Positions 1-8,971 of a stretch of 64,000 bases of DNA are shown one piece after another; position 1 is the first letter of the stretch; every line of letters begins with the position of its first letter. Source of the stretch: Verrucomicrobiota bacterium (GTDB taxonomy: Bacteria; Verrucomicrobiota; Verrucomicrobiia; Limisphaerales; J093); assembly GCA_027493615.1 (NCBI GenBank), contig JAOSKK010000023.1, forward strand, positions 186,001 through 250,000, given 5' to 3'. The translations under genes were made by a program, and so were the position numbers. Below the pieces are notes generated by a model that saw only the letters and a program-made list of their open reading frames with translations, did no database searches and was not told the DNA's origin.

Positions 1-371
1 GCACGGCGCGCACCGCGCCGGTCGGATCCAGCACCGGCACCACGATCTCGGACCGCGTCGTGCTCGAGCAGGCGATGTGGTACGGCAGCGCCGTCACGTC
101 CGCGACCCGCTGCGTCGCCCGCTCCCGGGCGCAGCGGCCGCACACCCCACGCTCAAAAAGGGATCGTCAGACAGCCATGCCCGCCCTGATACGGACCCAC
201 TTTGAGCAGACCGGGCGCCGTCACACGATAGAACCCCACCCAGTCAAAGGCCTCGAACGCGTGGTACAACTCCGCCACGACCGTCGACTGGACCGCGATC
301 TCGTCCTGCTCGCCGGCAATCAGGGCGCACAGGCGACGCATGACTTCCCGGTACCGTTCGGTCTTGTCCAT
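1..371 (-). CDS. Free methionine-(R)-sulfoxide reductase, GAF domain (partial, frameshifted)
   Basis: GAF-domain reductase of the fRMsr/YebR type, a cytosolic enzyme that reduces free methionine-R-sulfoxide. The start at 371 gives MDKTERYREVMRR, followed by the GAF features FDWVGFYRV and LKVGPYQG. The three cysteines expected for the family are present (GHGCLTIP, ERGVCGR, HIACSS). The last two are in another frame, after an A5 run at 155-159 (T5 on the coding strand). Removing one base restores the family sequence through SEIVVPVLDPTG to the window edge, where the C-terminus is cut off. A one-base sequencing insertion is likelier than true inactivation. It lies 80 bp downstream of the Gfo/Idh gene on the same strand. 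Confidence 0.8.
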
Positions 372-451
372 GCCGGGCGCCCGTCGCGCAGCGTTCGTCC
401 AACAAACGCAGACGAGGGGCGACGGTGGAGGTCCAGCGGGGCGTCTCCGCC

Positions 452-1582
452 CTACGCGGGCAACGAGAACGCCGGCAGCTTCACGATCGCTCCGCCCTTG
501 AGGGCGGATTCGTGGGCGCACAGGCCGACACACGTCCAGTTGGCGGACTGCTGCGCGTTCGGGAACGGATCGCGATCCTCGATCAACGCCATCAGGAACT
601 CGTGGGCCAGGTGGGGATGGGAGCCGCCATGACCGGCGCCCTGGGTGAAGCTGAGGTGGGTCTTCTTGCCCAGGTCGTACACGCCCTTGGTGGTGAACCG
701 GCGAATGGGCGCCGGCAACCGCTTCGCAAAGTCGGGCGCCTTGACCAGCTTCGGGATCTTGGGTTCGGGCAGCTTGGCGCGATGCAGCACCAGCGGCTCG
801 TGCTCGATGAGCGGCCATTCCACCGAGGCCTTCGAGCCGTAGACGTCGAAGCTTTCCCGGTATTGCCGGGCCACGTCGAACAGGGACCGGTAGATGCGGG
901 CGGCCAGGTCGGACTTGTGAAACTTGATGTGGGTGGTCTCGATGGCGAAGGGCGATCCGTACTTCGCGATGAGCTCCTCGCGGATCGTGCCGGAGCCGAA
1001 GCAGGAGACGTATTCGGCCGTGGCGTTGGTCAGCGCACAGACGGGGCCCACGCAATGCGTGGCGTACCACATGGGCGGCAAACCGGGCCAGTAATTCGGC
1101 CAGCCGTCCATGTCCTGCTGATGGCTGGCCTGCAGGAACTGGATCTTGCCCAGCGTCCCCTCGTCGGCAAGTTGCTTGATGTAGAGATACTCGCGCGCAT
1201 ACACCACCGTCTCCATCATCATGTACTTCAGGCCGGTCTTGCGCTGAAGGTCCACGATCTTCCGGCAGTCCGCGACCGAGGTCGCCATGGGCACCGTGCA
1301 GGCCACGTGCTTGCCGGCCCGCAGCGCGGCGAGGGACATCTCTGCGTGGTCCGGGATGGGCGTGTTGATGTGCACGGCATGCACGTCCGGGTCGGCCAGC
1401 AGATCCCGGTAGTCGGTGTACCGCTTGGCGATCCCGAAGGCGTCCCCGATGGCGTCGAGCTTCTCCGGGGTACGCTGGCAGATCGCTTCGAGGCGTGCGT
1501 GCGGGTGCCGCTGGTATATCGGGATGAACTCGGCGCCGAATCCCAACCCAACGATGGCGATGTTGATGCGGTTCTGGCTCAT
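452..1582 (-). CDS. Gfo/Idh/MocA-family NAD(P)-dependent oxidoreductase
   Basis: Predicted cytosolic dehydrogenase of about 376 residues. The N-terminal Rossmann motif is clear (INIAIVGLGFGAEF), followed by INTPIPDHAEM and a C-terminal substrate domain. The usual EKP motif, whose lysine helps catalysis, is replaced by CTVPMATS, a variant I recall from planctomycete and verrucomicrobial subfamilies; activity at that site is therefore uncertain. The start at 1582 (MSQNRIN) is chosen because the Rossmann strand begins immediately; an upstream in-frame start would add a low-complexity stretch. The frame is intact. Substrate unknown, probably a sugar or inositol derivative. Confidence 0.85.
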   Translation of the reverse strand: MSQNRINIAIVGLGFGAEFIPIYQRHPHARLEAICQRTPEKLDAIGDAFGIAKRYTDYRDLLADPDVHAVHINTPIPDHAEMSLAALRAGKHVACTVPMATSVADCRKIVDLQRKTGLKYMMMETVVYAREYLYIKQLADEGTLGKIQFLQASHQQDMDGWPNYWPGLPPMWYATHCVGPVCALTNATAEYVSCFGSGTIREELIAKYGSPFAIETTHIKFHKSDLAARIYRSLFDVARQYRESFDVYGSKASVEWPLIEHEPLVLHRAKLPEPKIPKLVKAPDFAKRLPAPIRRFTTKGVYDLGKKTHLSFTQGAGHGGSHPHLAHEFLMALIEDRDPFPNAQQSANWTCVGLCAHESALKGGAIVKLPAFSLPA

Positions 1583-1650
1583 GGCAGGTCCTGATGTCTC
1601 TGGGTGTTGACGACGTGGCACGTCGGTGTTTCCGGGAATCGCGGCGGACT

Positions 1651-3264
1651 CTACGCGGCCAAGCCGGACGTTTCAACCGTGCTTTTGCGCGGCGCTTCCC
1701 GCTCGCCAGCAAGCAGTCCGGTGGCCGCAACCCGCAACCCGGCCTGCAACCGCTGGCGCGCGCGAGTCATCACGACGTAGTTGTTCACGCCCCCAATCGC
1801 CCCCCAGAGCAACGTGACCGCCAGCCAGCTCCACACCCCCACCACGAACAGCGCCCCGATAAACACCAGCCAGGGCACCACCAACACCCGGAAGATCGCC
1901 CGTAACGCCGCCCACTGCGGACGCCGCCCCGCCACGCTGTACCACATCGCCGCCCAGGCCAGCGTCGGCATGTCCCACGCAAACAGCACCATCGCCACCA
2001 CCGCCAGGTACCAGTCGTCCGTGCTCCCCCGCCCCGGTCCGCTCGCCAGCAGCAGCAACGCCTCGACCGCCAACAAGGCCGCGCACGGCAGCGCGAACAG
2101 TCGCCGCATCGCCGCCATCTGGCCCCCCACCACCTCGTCGGTCCGCAGGCCCGTGGTGAGCAGGAGTTCAAGCGCGCCGCTCCGCCGGTCTTCCGCAAAC
2201 CGAAAGGCGGCCTCCGACGCCGCCAGCCACTTGAGGGTCACTTGCAGGAAGAAGGCAATGACGGCCGTCATCCCCACCGACCACCACTGCACCGAGCTGA
2301 ACAGCCGGGTCGCCAGCCAGACTGCCAGCGCCACGCCCATAAAACCCCACAGCAAGTCGCGCTTGAGCGCATGCCGGCTTCCCAACCACAGGACCGGATT
2401 CGCGTCGAGCAACCGCCGTCGCAGCGCCTCCCGCACAGCCCGCTCGCCCAGCCACCAGTCCCGCAGACGCACTTGCCAGGCCTCCGACAGTTGCCAGGCG
2501 GTCGCTTCCCGCCAGGCCCGGCCCGTCCACCACGCCGCCAGGCCCAGGAACCCCAGCCCACCAGATGCGCCCCCGCCAGCGCCCGCCAGAAGGTCGCCGG
2601 ATCCGCCGCAAATTGCGGCGCCGCCGACGCAAACCATGCCCCCACCGGACTCACCATCTGCACCCAGCTCACCGCCCCCGGCGTCGAGACCGGCCCGCCG
2701 TCCATCCACCACGCCGCCACGACCGTCGCGAGGAACAACACGAAGCTCGTCAGCGCAAAGGCACTGCGCGCCTGTTCGCACAGCGCCGACACCGCCATGC
2801 CCACGGCCAACGAGAAGCCCAGCGTGTTGACCAGCACGAGCACCACCCGCGCAAACTCGCCCAGCGCCACCCCGCCCAGCAACAGGCTCAGCGCCACCAC
2901 CGGCAGCACCGCCAGCAGGCTGAACACCGCCGTCACGGACGTCGCCGCCAGCTTCCCCAACACCACGTCGTGCGCCCGCAGATCCGTCAGGAACAACAGC
3001 CCCAACGTGCCTTCCCGCTTCTCCTCGCTCAGCACATCCGCCGTGAACACCGGCCCCGCCGCCACACAACAAGCCAGGGCCAGCAACGTGAGCCCCGCGA
3101 AGAGCTCCCGCCCCGTGTTCTGCCCCACCAGCCAGTCGCCCCCAGCCAGAGTTGAACACCCCCACGCCCACCGCGATCCCAGCCGCGATGACCCGCACCC
3201 AGAACGCACTCCGCCGCCGCGCCGCCACCCGCAGCTCCCGCTCCACAATCGGCAACCAACGCAT
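1651..3264 (-). CDS. ABC-2 type transporter permease, copy 1 (two compensating frameshifts)
   Basis: Polytopic inner-membrane permease. It opens with MRWLPIVERELRVAARRR and carries the family segment EEKREGTLGLLFLTDLRAHD, then repeats the theme near the C-terminus (EDRRSGALELLLTTGL). The reading frame leaves at a C5 run at 3139-3143 (one base too many) and returns near 2555-2562 (one base missing), so 1651-3264 is one gene of about 537 residues. It is 26 bp downstream of a paralogue with the same architecture. No ATPase gene lies beside the pair, so the substrate and partner are unknown. Confidence 0.75.
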   Translation of the reverse strand: MRWLPIVERELRVAARRRSAFWVRVIAAGIAVGVGVFNSGWGRLAGGAEHGAGALRGAHVAGPGLLCGGGAGVHGGCAERGEAGRHVGAVVPDGSAGARRGVGEAGGDVRDGGVQPAGGAAGGGAEPVAGRGGAGRVCAGGARAGQHAGLLVGRGHGGVGAVRTGAQCLCADELRVVPRDGRGGVVDGRRAGLDAGGGELGADGESGGGMVCVGGAAICGGSGDLLAGAGGGASGGLGFLGLAAWWTGRAWREATAWQLSEAWQVRLRDWWLGERAVREALRRRLLDANPVLWLGSRHALKRDLLWGFMGVALAVWLATRLFSSVQWWSVGMTAVIAFFLQVTLKWLAASEAAFRFAEDRRSGALELLLTTGLRTDEVVGGQMAAMRRLFALPCAALLAVEALLLLASGPGRGSTDDWYLAVVAMVLFAWDMPTLAWAAMWYSVAGRRPQWAALRAIFRVLVVPWLVFIGALFVVGVWSWLAVTLLWGAIGGVNNYVVMTRARQRLQAGLRVAATGLLAGEREAPRKSTVETSGLAA

Positions 3265-3290
3265 GTTTCACCCGGCCGGGCCCCCGGCCG

Positions 3291-5041
3291 TCAGAGGACC
3301 GGGCTCCCCCTCGCCTCGCCCCCGCCACCGCCAGCGGCGCCATCGACCGCCCGCGCGGCCCACCCGAGGGCCGTCGCTGCCATCGCGCCCAACCCCAATC
3401 GGGCGTCTGCGCCGCCGCCGTGCGGAAATGGCCGTGCAGCCGCCACCGCGCCCACGCGATGAACAGCAGGTTCTTGGTCACCCAGGCCAGCGTCCGGCCC
3501 AGCGGGAAGCCCAGGGCACCGGCCGGAAAGAGCAACCGGATCCAGGGCTGATTCTGGAACCAGTTCGTCACCTGCGCCGGGATGATCCCCGTCCAGCCCG
3601 GCAGATAGTGACCCAGTGCCCAGGGAACCAGAATGACGCTGGCAAAGGTCAGCAGCAGGGCCGGCGTGGGCTTGCTCAGTGACAGGCTCAGCCACGCCCC
3701 CACATAACACAGCGCCAGCACGTCCGTCAGGAAGTTGACGTAGCTGCTCGTCGCCGACGCGACGTAGTACGGCAGGTAGTTGAAGCCCATCGTCGCGCGC
3801 GCGCCGAGTTGCGACCAACTCCCCCACACGAACGCCACGTGCAGCAGGCCAATGACCACGATCGGCCACAGGAAGTACCGCCGCAGCGACCGCCAGTGCC
3901 CGCGCAACAACGTCCGCACCGGCAACGGCGAGGTCAGCAGCAACTCCAGCGCCCCGGACCGCCGCGCCTCGAGGAAGAAATGCGCCGCCATCACCGTGAT
4001 CCACACCCGGTTCGTGAAGATGAGCGCGTAGGCGAAGTTCTGGTGAAACTGGTGCGCACCCGGATGCTTCCGGGAGCCGATGGCAATCCAATAGACGTTC
4101 ACCGCCACCAGCGTGACCAGCGTCCAGAACACCACGTGCGGCCAGCGCAGCCGCGCCGCCACCGCGTACACCGGGTTGCGCTCCAGACGCCGGCGAAACG
4201 CCCGCCGCCACCCGGACGTGTAGCCCAACCGGAGCAGCCAGCGCCGCGTGATCGGCTTCTCGCCCGGATCCTGCCGCCACACCCAGGGAAGTAGCACCGC
4301 TGTCAGGATCAAGAACAACCAGCTCAACCCGTGCACCAGCGCCAGCGAGGTCCAGTAAAGCTGCGGCCCCCCGGTACATCGTGTCCGTCGCCAGATACCC
4401 CCGTATAGGCCGGACTCACCAGTGCCAGCGGGGGCATTTGGCTCACCGGCCGGCCCAGGACCCCCGTCATGAAGAAGACAAACAAACCTGGCACCAGCCC
4501 CGTCAGCCCCAGGATCAAGGCCACCGACCCCAGCGTCGCCTTGGTCTGCTCCCGGCTGATCGTCGACACAAACAGCCCCGCGGTCAGCGAGAACAGAATG
4601 GCGTTCGTCACGGCCAGCGCCACCCGACCGTACTCCCCGGGAGTCACCCCCCAGCAGCACCGGCAGCCCCAGCGACGGCAGGATCGCCAGCAACCCGTAG
4701 AAACCCGCCAGCGAGGTCGCAATCCACTTGCCCAGGACCACATGGAGGCTCCGCAGCTCGGTGAGAAACAACAGCCCCAGGGTCCCGTCCCGCTTCTCCT
4801 CGCTCACACAGTCCGCCGTGATGAACGGGCCCACCAGCAAGCAGAATGCGAAGGCCAGCACGCTCAGATACGTGAAGAGTGTCTTGCCCACCATCACCGG
4901 CGGCTGGTCCCGACCCGACCACAGCACCACCCACACGCAGATCACCGCCGCGGCCAGGGCGGCCGCCACGCGCAACCAGTAGTTCTTCCCGCGCCGGGCT
5001 GCCACGCGCAGCTCGCGCTCGATGAGGGGCGTGAGCACCAT
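3291..5041 (-). CDS. ABC-2 type transporter permease, copy 2 (frameshifted)
   Basis: Paralogue of the downstream permease: MVLTPLIERELRVAARR at the start, EEKRDGTLGLLFLTELRSLH about residue 80, and EARRSGALELLLTSPLP in the second half, with several hydrophobic segments after each. One G is missing (coding strand) in the runs at 4647-4652 and 4367-4372. The original frame would read 235 bp into the next gene; an indel near 3310-3330 that stops it at 3291 (ending EARGSPVL) is more plausible, so the exact C-terminus is uncertain. It lies 12 bp downstream of the amidohydrolase gene, suggesting one transcript. Confidence 0.72.
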
Positions 5042-5053
5042 GCAGCCCCAAGC

Positions 5054-6043
5054 TTAGACCCGCGAACTCCGGGGCCAAGACGGAAGTCGGCGCAGCCCGT
5101 ACACCTGCCGCGCATTGTGATGGAAGAACCGGGCCGTGGCTTCGGCGCCCCGAGCCGCCACGTACTCCGCCACGATGCCCTGCACCGTGGCCAGCGACGC
5201 AAACCGCGCGCTCACCGGCCAGTTGCTGCCGTAAACCACCCGGTTCTCACCAAACGCCTCCCACGCCGCGTCCAGCACCGGCCGATAGAAAGCCGTGTCC
5301 CGCGGCGCCGTGCCGTCCGACCGCCCCGTCCCCTCGACCAGACCGGACACCTTGAGGAAAACATTCGGCTGGCGACCACACGCCTCGAGCCCCTCGCGCC
5401 AGGTCGCCGGCGGAAGCTGTCCGTCCACGCGCAGGTTGGCGCAGTGATCGATCATGATTCGCAGGTCGGGCACCCGTTGGGCCAACCGCACCACGAGCGG
5501 GAGCTGGTCCGGACCGATCAGGACGTCGAGCGCAAGTCCGCGGTCGGCCAGGAGGGCGAGGTCGCGAACGAACGCGTCGTTCTCGGGCGTGACCTGGGCG
5601 CCCCACAACCCCGTGCGCACCCCCCGGAACCGGGGATGACGACCGAAACGCTCGAGGTCGGCCCGGAAACCGGCTTGGCCGGGCTTGAGGTGCCCCACCA
5701 GGCCCAGCAGGAACGGCTCGGTCTCGGCGAGGTCGAGCACCCACTGGTTGTCCTCGACCCACGGGCTGGCCTCGACCACGACCGTCCCCGCGACCCCGAG
5801 GGGTTCAGCCAACTGACGATACTCGAGAGGCAGGACGGGGCGGTACAGCAGCGCATCGTCCTTGGGCGGCCACGGCACGCCTTGCGGCCGGGTGGGATCG
5901 TAGAAGTGCGTGTGTGTGTCGAGGACGGGCACCGGGCGATCCCGGCCGCTGGCGCACCCGGCCGCGACGCCTCCCGCCAGCGCCGTCGCCGCGACCAAGA
6001 ACTCCCGGCGCGACAGGTTCCGGGCGGGTCCAGGCAATTTCAT
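5054..6043 (-). CDS. Exported amidohydrolase-family (TIM-barrel) metal-dependent hydrolase
   Basis: Amidohydrolase_2-type hydrolase of 329 residues. The N-terminus has a twin-arginine signal (LSRREFLVAATALAGG) followed by a lipobox-like AAGC, so it is probably exported through Tat and may be lipid-anchored. The metal motif DTHTHFYDP begins about residue 41. MIDHCANLR and VVYGSNWP match later metal and active-site strands of the family. The frame is intact. Substrate not predictable; relatives include lactonase-like and decarboxylase-like enzymes. First gene of the minus-strand run with the two permeases, and divergent from cydA. Confidence 0.8.
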   Translation of the reverse strand: MKLPGPARNLSRREFLVAATALAGGVAAGCASGRDRPVPVLDTHTHFYDPTRPQGVPWPPKDDALLYRPVLPLEYRQLAEPLGVAGTVVVEASPWVEDNQWVLDLAETEPFLLGLVGHLKPGQAGFRADLERFGRHPRFRGVRTGLWGAQVTPENDAFVRDLALLADRGLALDVLIGPDQLPLVVRLAQRVPDLRIMIDHCANLRVDGQLPPATWREGLEACGRQPNVFLKVSGLVEGTGRSDGTAPRDTAFYRPVLDAAWEAFGENRVVYGSNWPVSARFASLATVQGIVAEYVAARGAEATARFFHHNARQVYGLRRLPSWPRSSRV

Positions 6044-6269
6044 GGCCCGACTGTGCGGAGACAGCCCGGTGGATGGCGAGGCAAATCAACTCAAAGGGGT
6101 CGGTACATCATATGATCCAATCAAACCTTGCTCCCTGGGGTTGGTCGACGAGGTAACCTTTCCGGGGATCAGAGCGGATCGACGATGGTGAATGGAGCAT
6201 ACCATCTACTGACCCCTTAGGTCAGAACTTGTATGGCCGGCCTCAGGTTGGGTAGGCTCGGCGTGGTCT
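6044..6269. promoter_or_regulatory. Divergent intergenic region with palindrome CTGACCCCTTAGGTCAG
   Basis: This 226-bp gap separates the amidohydrolase gene from cydA and should hold promoters for both. At 6209-6225 there is a 6-bp inverted repeat (CTGACC/GGTCAG) around a 5-nt centre, about 45 bp before the cydA start. It could be an operator or a fragment of a repeat: a related TGACCCCT motif occurs in the gap at 34340-34350. No confident -35/-10 boxes were identified. Confidence 0.35.
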
Positions 6270-7634
6270 ATGGATGTCCTGTTGCTCTCCCGCATCCAGT
6301 TTGCCTTCACGGTGGCGTTTCACTATCTCTACCCGCCGCTGAGCATCGGGCTGGGGGTGTGCCTGGTGATCATGGAGGGCTTGTGGCTGAAGACCGGCAA
6401 TCCGGTGTACCACCAGATGGCGCGGTTCTGGACACGGGTGTTTGCACTGACGTTCGCCATCGGGGTGGCCACGGGGATTGTCATGGAATTCGAGTTTGGC
6501 ACGAACTGGGCCACGTACTCGCGGTTTGTCGGCGACGTGTTCGGGAGCGCGCTGGCGGCCGAAGGCATCTTCGCGTTCTTCCTCGAGTCTGGCTTCCTGG
6601 CAATCCTCCTGTTCGGCTGGGACAAGGTGGGCCGCACGCTGCATTACTTTGCGACGTGGATGGTGTGTTTGGGGGCGCACTTCAGCGCGATCTGGATTGT
6701 GGTGGCGAACTCGTGGATGCAGACGCCGGCGGGTTACCAGCTTGAGACGACGGCGTACGGGCCGCGCGCGGTGATCACGGATTTCTGGGCGATGGTGTTC
6801 AACCCGAGCTCGATGGACCGCTTGTTTCACGTGTTGTGCGGGGCCTGGCAGGCCGGGGCATTCCTGGTCGTGAGCGTGAGCGCCTATTACCTGCTGCGGC
6901 GGCGGCACACGGCGTTTGCGCAGGCCTCGATGAAGGTGGGGTTGGGGGTGGCGCTGGTGGCGTCGCTGCTGCAACTGGTGAGCGGCCACAGCAGCGCGGG
7001 GGGGGTGGCGCGGCATCAACCTGCGAAGCTCGCCGCATTCGAGGGCCTGTACGAAACGCGGACGAACGCGCCGCTCGTGCTGGCCGGGTGGGTGGACGAA
7101 GCGCGCGAGGAAGTGCGGTTCAAGCTCGAGATCCCGGGGATGCTAAGCTGGCTGGTGCACGGCGACGTGGTCGCGCCTGTGACAGGGCTGAAGGAATTTG
7201 CGCCCGAGGACCGGCCGCCGGTGAACCTGACCTTCCAGTTCTACCATCTGATGGTCGGGATCGGGTTCGGGCTGATCGCGGTGGCGGGGCTGGGGAGCTA
7301 CGCGTGCTGGCGGAGGCGGCTTTTCGAGCGACGCTGGCTGCTGTGGGTGCTGGTGTTCTCGGTGCTGGGGCCCCAGGTGGCCAATCAAGCGGGCTGGTTC
7401 GCGGCCGAGATTGGCCGGCAGCCGTGGATCGTCTACGGCCTGCTGCGCACCTCCGACGGCCTGTCGGCGACAGTTACCGCGGAGCTGGTGCTGACGTCGC
7501 TGATCCTGTTCACGGTGCTGTACGCGCTGTTGTTTGCCGTTTTCGTTTACTTGCTCAACGACAAGATTCAACACGGGCCGGACGCAGCGGACCTCGAGCC
7601 GCGGGGCAAGCTGGCGATCCCCGGCCGGTCCTGA
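6270..7634 (+). CDS. cydA: Cytochrome bd ubiquinol oxidase subunit I
   Basis: Catalytic subunit of the membrane-bound cytochrome bd oxidase, which oxidises quinol and reduces oxygen to water. The protein has 454 residues. Haem-ligand candidates fit the family: His18 (FHYLYPP), His187 (MDRLFHVL) and Met328 (FYHLMVGIG). The acidic pair lies at Glu98 and Glu106 ([12 protein letters not shown]), and the GRQPW signature at about 382-386. The Q-loop is short. The frame is intact. cydB follows after 6 bp. The ATG at 6270 puts the first helix in register with known CydA proteins. Confidence 0.96.
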   Translation: MDVLLLSRIQFAFTVAFHYLYPPLSIGLGVCLVIMEGLWLKTGNPVYHQMARFWTRVFALTFAIGVATGIVMEFEFGTNWATYSRFVGDVFGSALAAEGIFAFFLESGFLAILLFGWDKVGRTLHYFATWMVCLGAHFSAIWIVVANSWMQTPAGYQLETTAYGPRAVITDFWAMVFNPSSMDRLFHVLCGAWQAGAFLVVSVSAYYLLRRRHTAFAQASMKVGLGVALVASLLQLVSGHSSAGGVARHQPAKLAAFEGLYETRTNAPLVLAGWVDEAREEVRFKLEIPGMLSWLVHGDVVAPVTGLKEFAPEDRPPVNLTFQFYHLMVGIGFGLIAVAGLGSYACWRRRLFERRWLLWVLVFSVLGPQVANQAGWFAAEIGRQPWIVYGLLRTSDGLSATVTAELVLTSLILFTVLYALLFAVFVYLLNDKIQHGPDAADLEPRGKLAIPGRS

Positions 7635-7640
7635 GGCGAC

Positions 7641-8674
7641 ATGAGTTACCCGGAGTGGCTTGATCTGAACGCGGTGTGGTTCGTCCTGGTGGGCGTGCTG
7701 TTCACGGGATACGCGTTGCTGGACGGATTCGATCTCGGGGTGGGCGCGCTGCACCTGTTCACGCGGACGGACGAGCACCGGCGGCTGATGCTGAACGCGA
7801 TCGGCCCGGTGTGGGACGGGAACGAGGTCTGGCTGGTCACCGGGGGTGGGGCGTTGTTTGCGGCGTTTCCCGTGGTGTACGCGACGGTGTTCAGCGGTTT
7901 CTATCTGGCCTTTGTGCTGCTGCTGGTGGCGCTGATCTTCCGGGCCGTGGCCATTGAATTTCGGAGCAAGCAGCCGATGCGCTGGTGGCGGCAGATGTGG
8001 GACGTGGGGTTTGCCGGGGGTAGCCTGCTTTCGAGTTTCCTGATCGGGGTGACGATGGGGAACATCGCGTGGGGGTGCCGATTGACGGGCGGGGCGAGTT
8101 TGCGGGCAGCTTTCTGGGTTTGCTGCATCCGTACGCCTTGTTGCTGGGGGTGACGACGGTGGCGCTGTTCTCGATGCACGGGGCGATCTACATGGTGCTG
8201 AAGACGGAGGGCGAGCTACAGCGGATCGCGCGGGAGTGGATCAACCGCACGATCATCTTCTTCATCATCTGCTATGCGGTGACGACGATGGCCACGCTGC
8301 TGTACGTGCCGCACATGGCCGAACGGGTGCGGACCCATCCCTGGCTGTTCAGCGTGGCCCTGGTGAACATGCTGGCGATCGCAAACATCCCGCGCGAGAT
8401 CCATCATGGGCGCGATTTCCGGGCGTTTCTGTCGTCGTGTGTGGCGATGATCGCGCTGATGACGCTGTTCGGACTCGAGATGTTTCCCAACCTGGTGTTG
8501 AGCCGGCCGGATGTCGCGAACAGCTTGACGGCCTACAACGCGGCGTCGTCGCCCAAGACCCTGGGGATCATGCTGACCATCGCATTGATCGGTGTGCCCA
8601 TCGTGCTGGCCTACACGGCCAGCATCTACTGGATCTTCCGCGGCAAGGTGAAGCTGGACAAGATGAGCTATTGA
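7641..8674 (+). CDS. cydB: Cytochrome bd ubiquinol oxidase subunit II (frameshifted)
   Basis: Second membrane subunit of cytochrome bd oxidase. The N-terminus shows FTGYALLDGFDLGVG and GPVWDGNEVW, typical of CydB. The first frame ends after GNIAWG; the second continues VPIDGRGEFAGSF, which is what the family requires. One G is missing in the G5 run at 8071-8075. The rebuilt protein has about 344 residues and ends GKVKLDKMSY. Being paired with an intact cydA argues for a sequencing indel rather than loss of the oxidase. Confidence 0.93.
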
Positions 8675-8767
8675 GGCGCGGGAAAGTCGGGAACGGAAGC
8701 AGCGCTGCCGCTGGCACGGTTCAGGGGCTGGCGGTGAGGAGAGGAGGGAGACGCCGGAGTTGGTGGC

Positions 8768-8858
8768 GTGCAGGCTGGAAGCCCGCACCACCACGGTTGC
8801 CGAGTGAGGTCGCCCGCAGCACCACGGTTGCCGCGTGCAGGAGGGACGCCCGCACCAC
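8768..8858 (+). repeat. REP1 repeat cluster (three copies)
   Basis: Three copies of the dispersed REP1 element lie head to tail between cydB and the LamG gene. The first (8768-8791) and third (8835-8858) match the consensus GTGCAGGCGGGACGCCCGCA followed by CCAC; the middle one near 8805-8825 is degenerate. Each core can fold as a GCGGG/CCCGC hairpin, and a CCACGGTTGCCG linker follows each copy. No gene is evident in 8675-8971 besides these and the hairpin at 8893-8926. Confidence 0.75.
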
Positions 8859-8892
8859 CACGGTTGCCGAGTGTAGGCCGGTCGCAGGGGAG

Positions 8893-8926
8893 GCTCCCCC
8901 GCGGAGCGTTTACTCCGCGGGGGAGC
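8893..8926. terminator. Perfect 14-bp inverted repeat between convergent genes
   Basis: GCTCCCCCGCGGAG and its exact reverse complement flank the 6-nt loop CGTTTA. It sits between the 3' ends of cydB (plus) and the LamG gene (minus), where a two-way transcription terminator is expected. It lacks a T-tract, so intrinsic termination is an inference from structure and position. Confidence 0.5.
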
Positions 8927-8971
8927 GAGGGGGAAGCCGGCACCCGCTGTGGGCAGGGATTTCCCGGCGGA

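Noticed and set aside
6209..6225. Palindrome upstream of cydA as a known oxygen-regulator site (FNR or ArcA)
   Set aside because: The sequence CTGACC-N5-GGTCAG does not match TTGAT-N4-ATCAA or ArcA boxes, so it is reported only as an unassigned palindrome.
7641..8674. Programmed ribosomal frameshifting as the cause of the split genes
   Set aside because: Breaks occur in both directions, in dozens of unrelated genes, mostly in G or C runs without slippery heptamers or consistent downstream structures.
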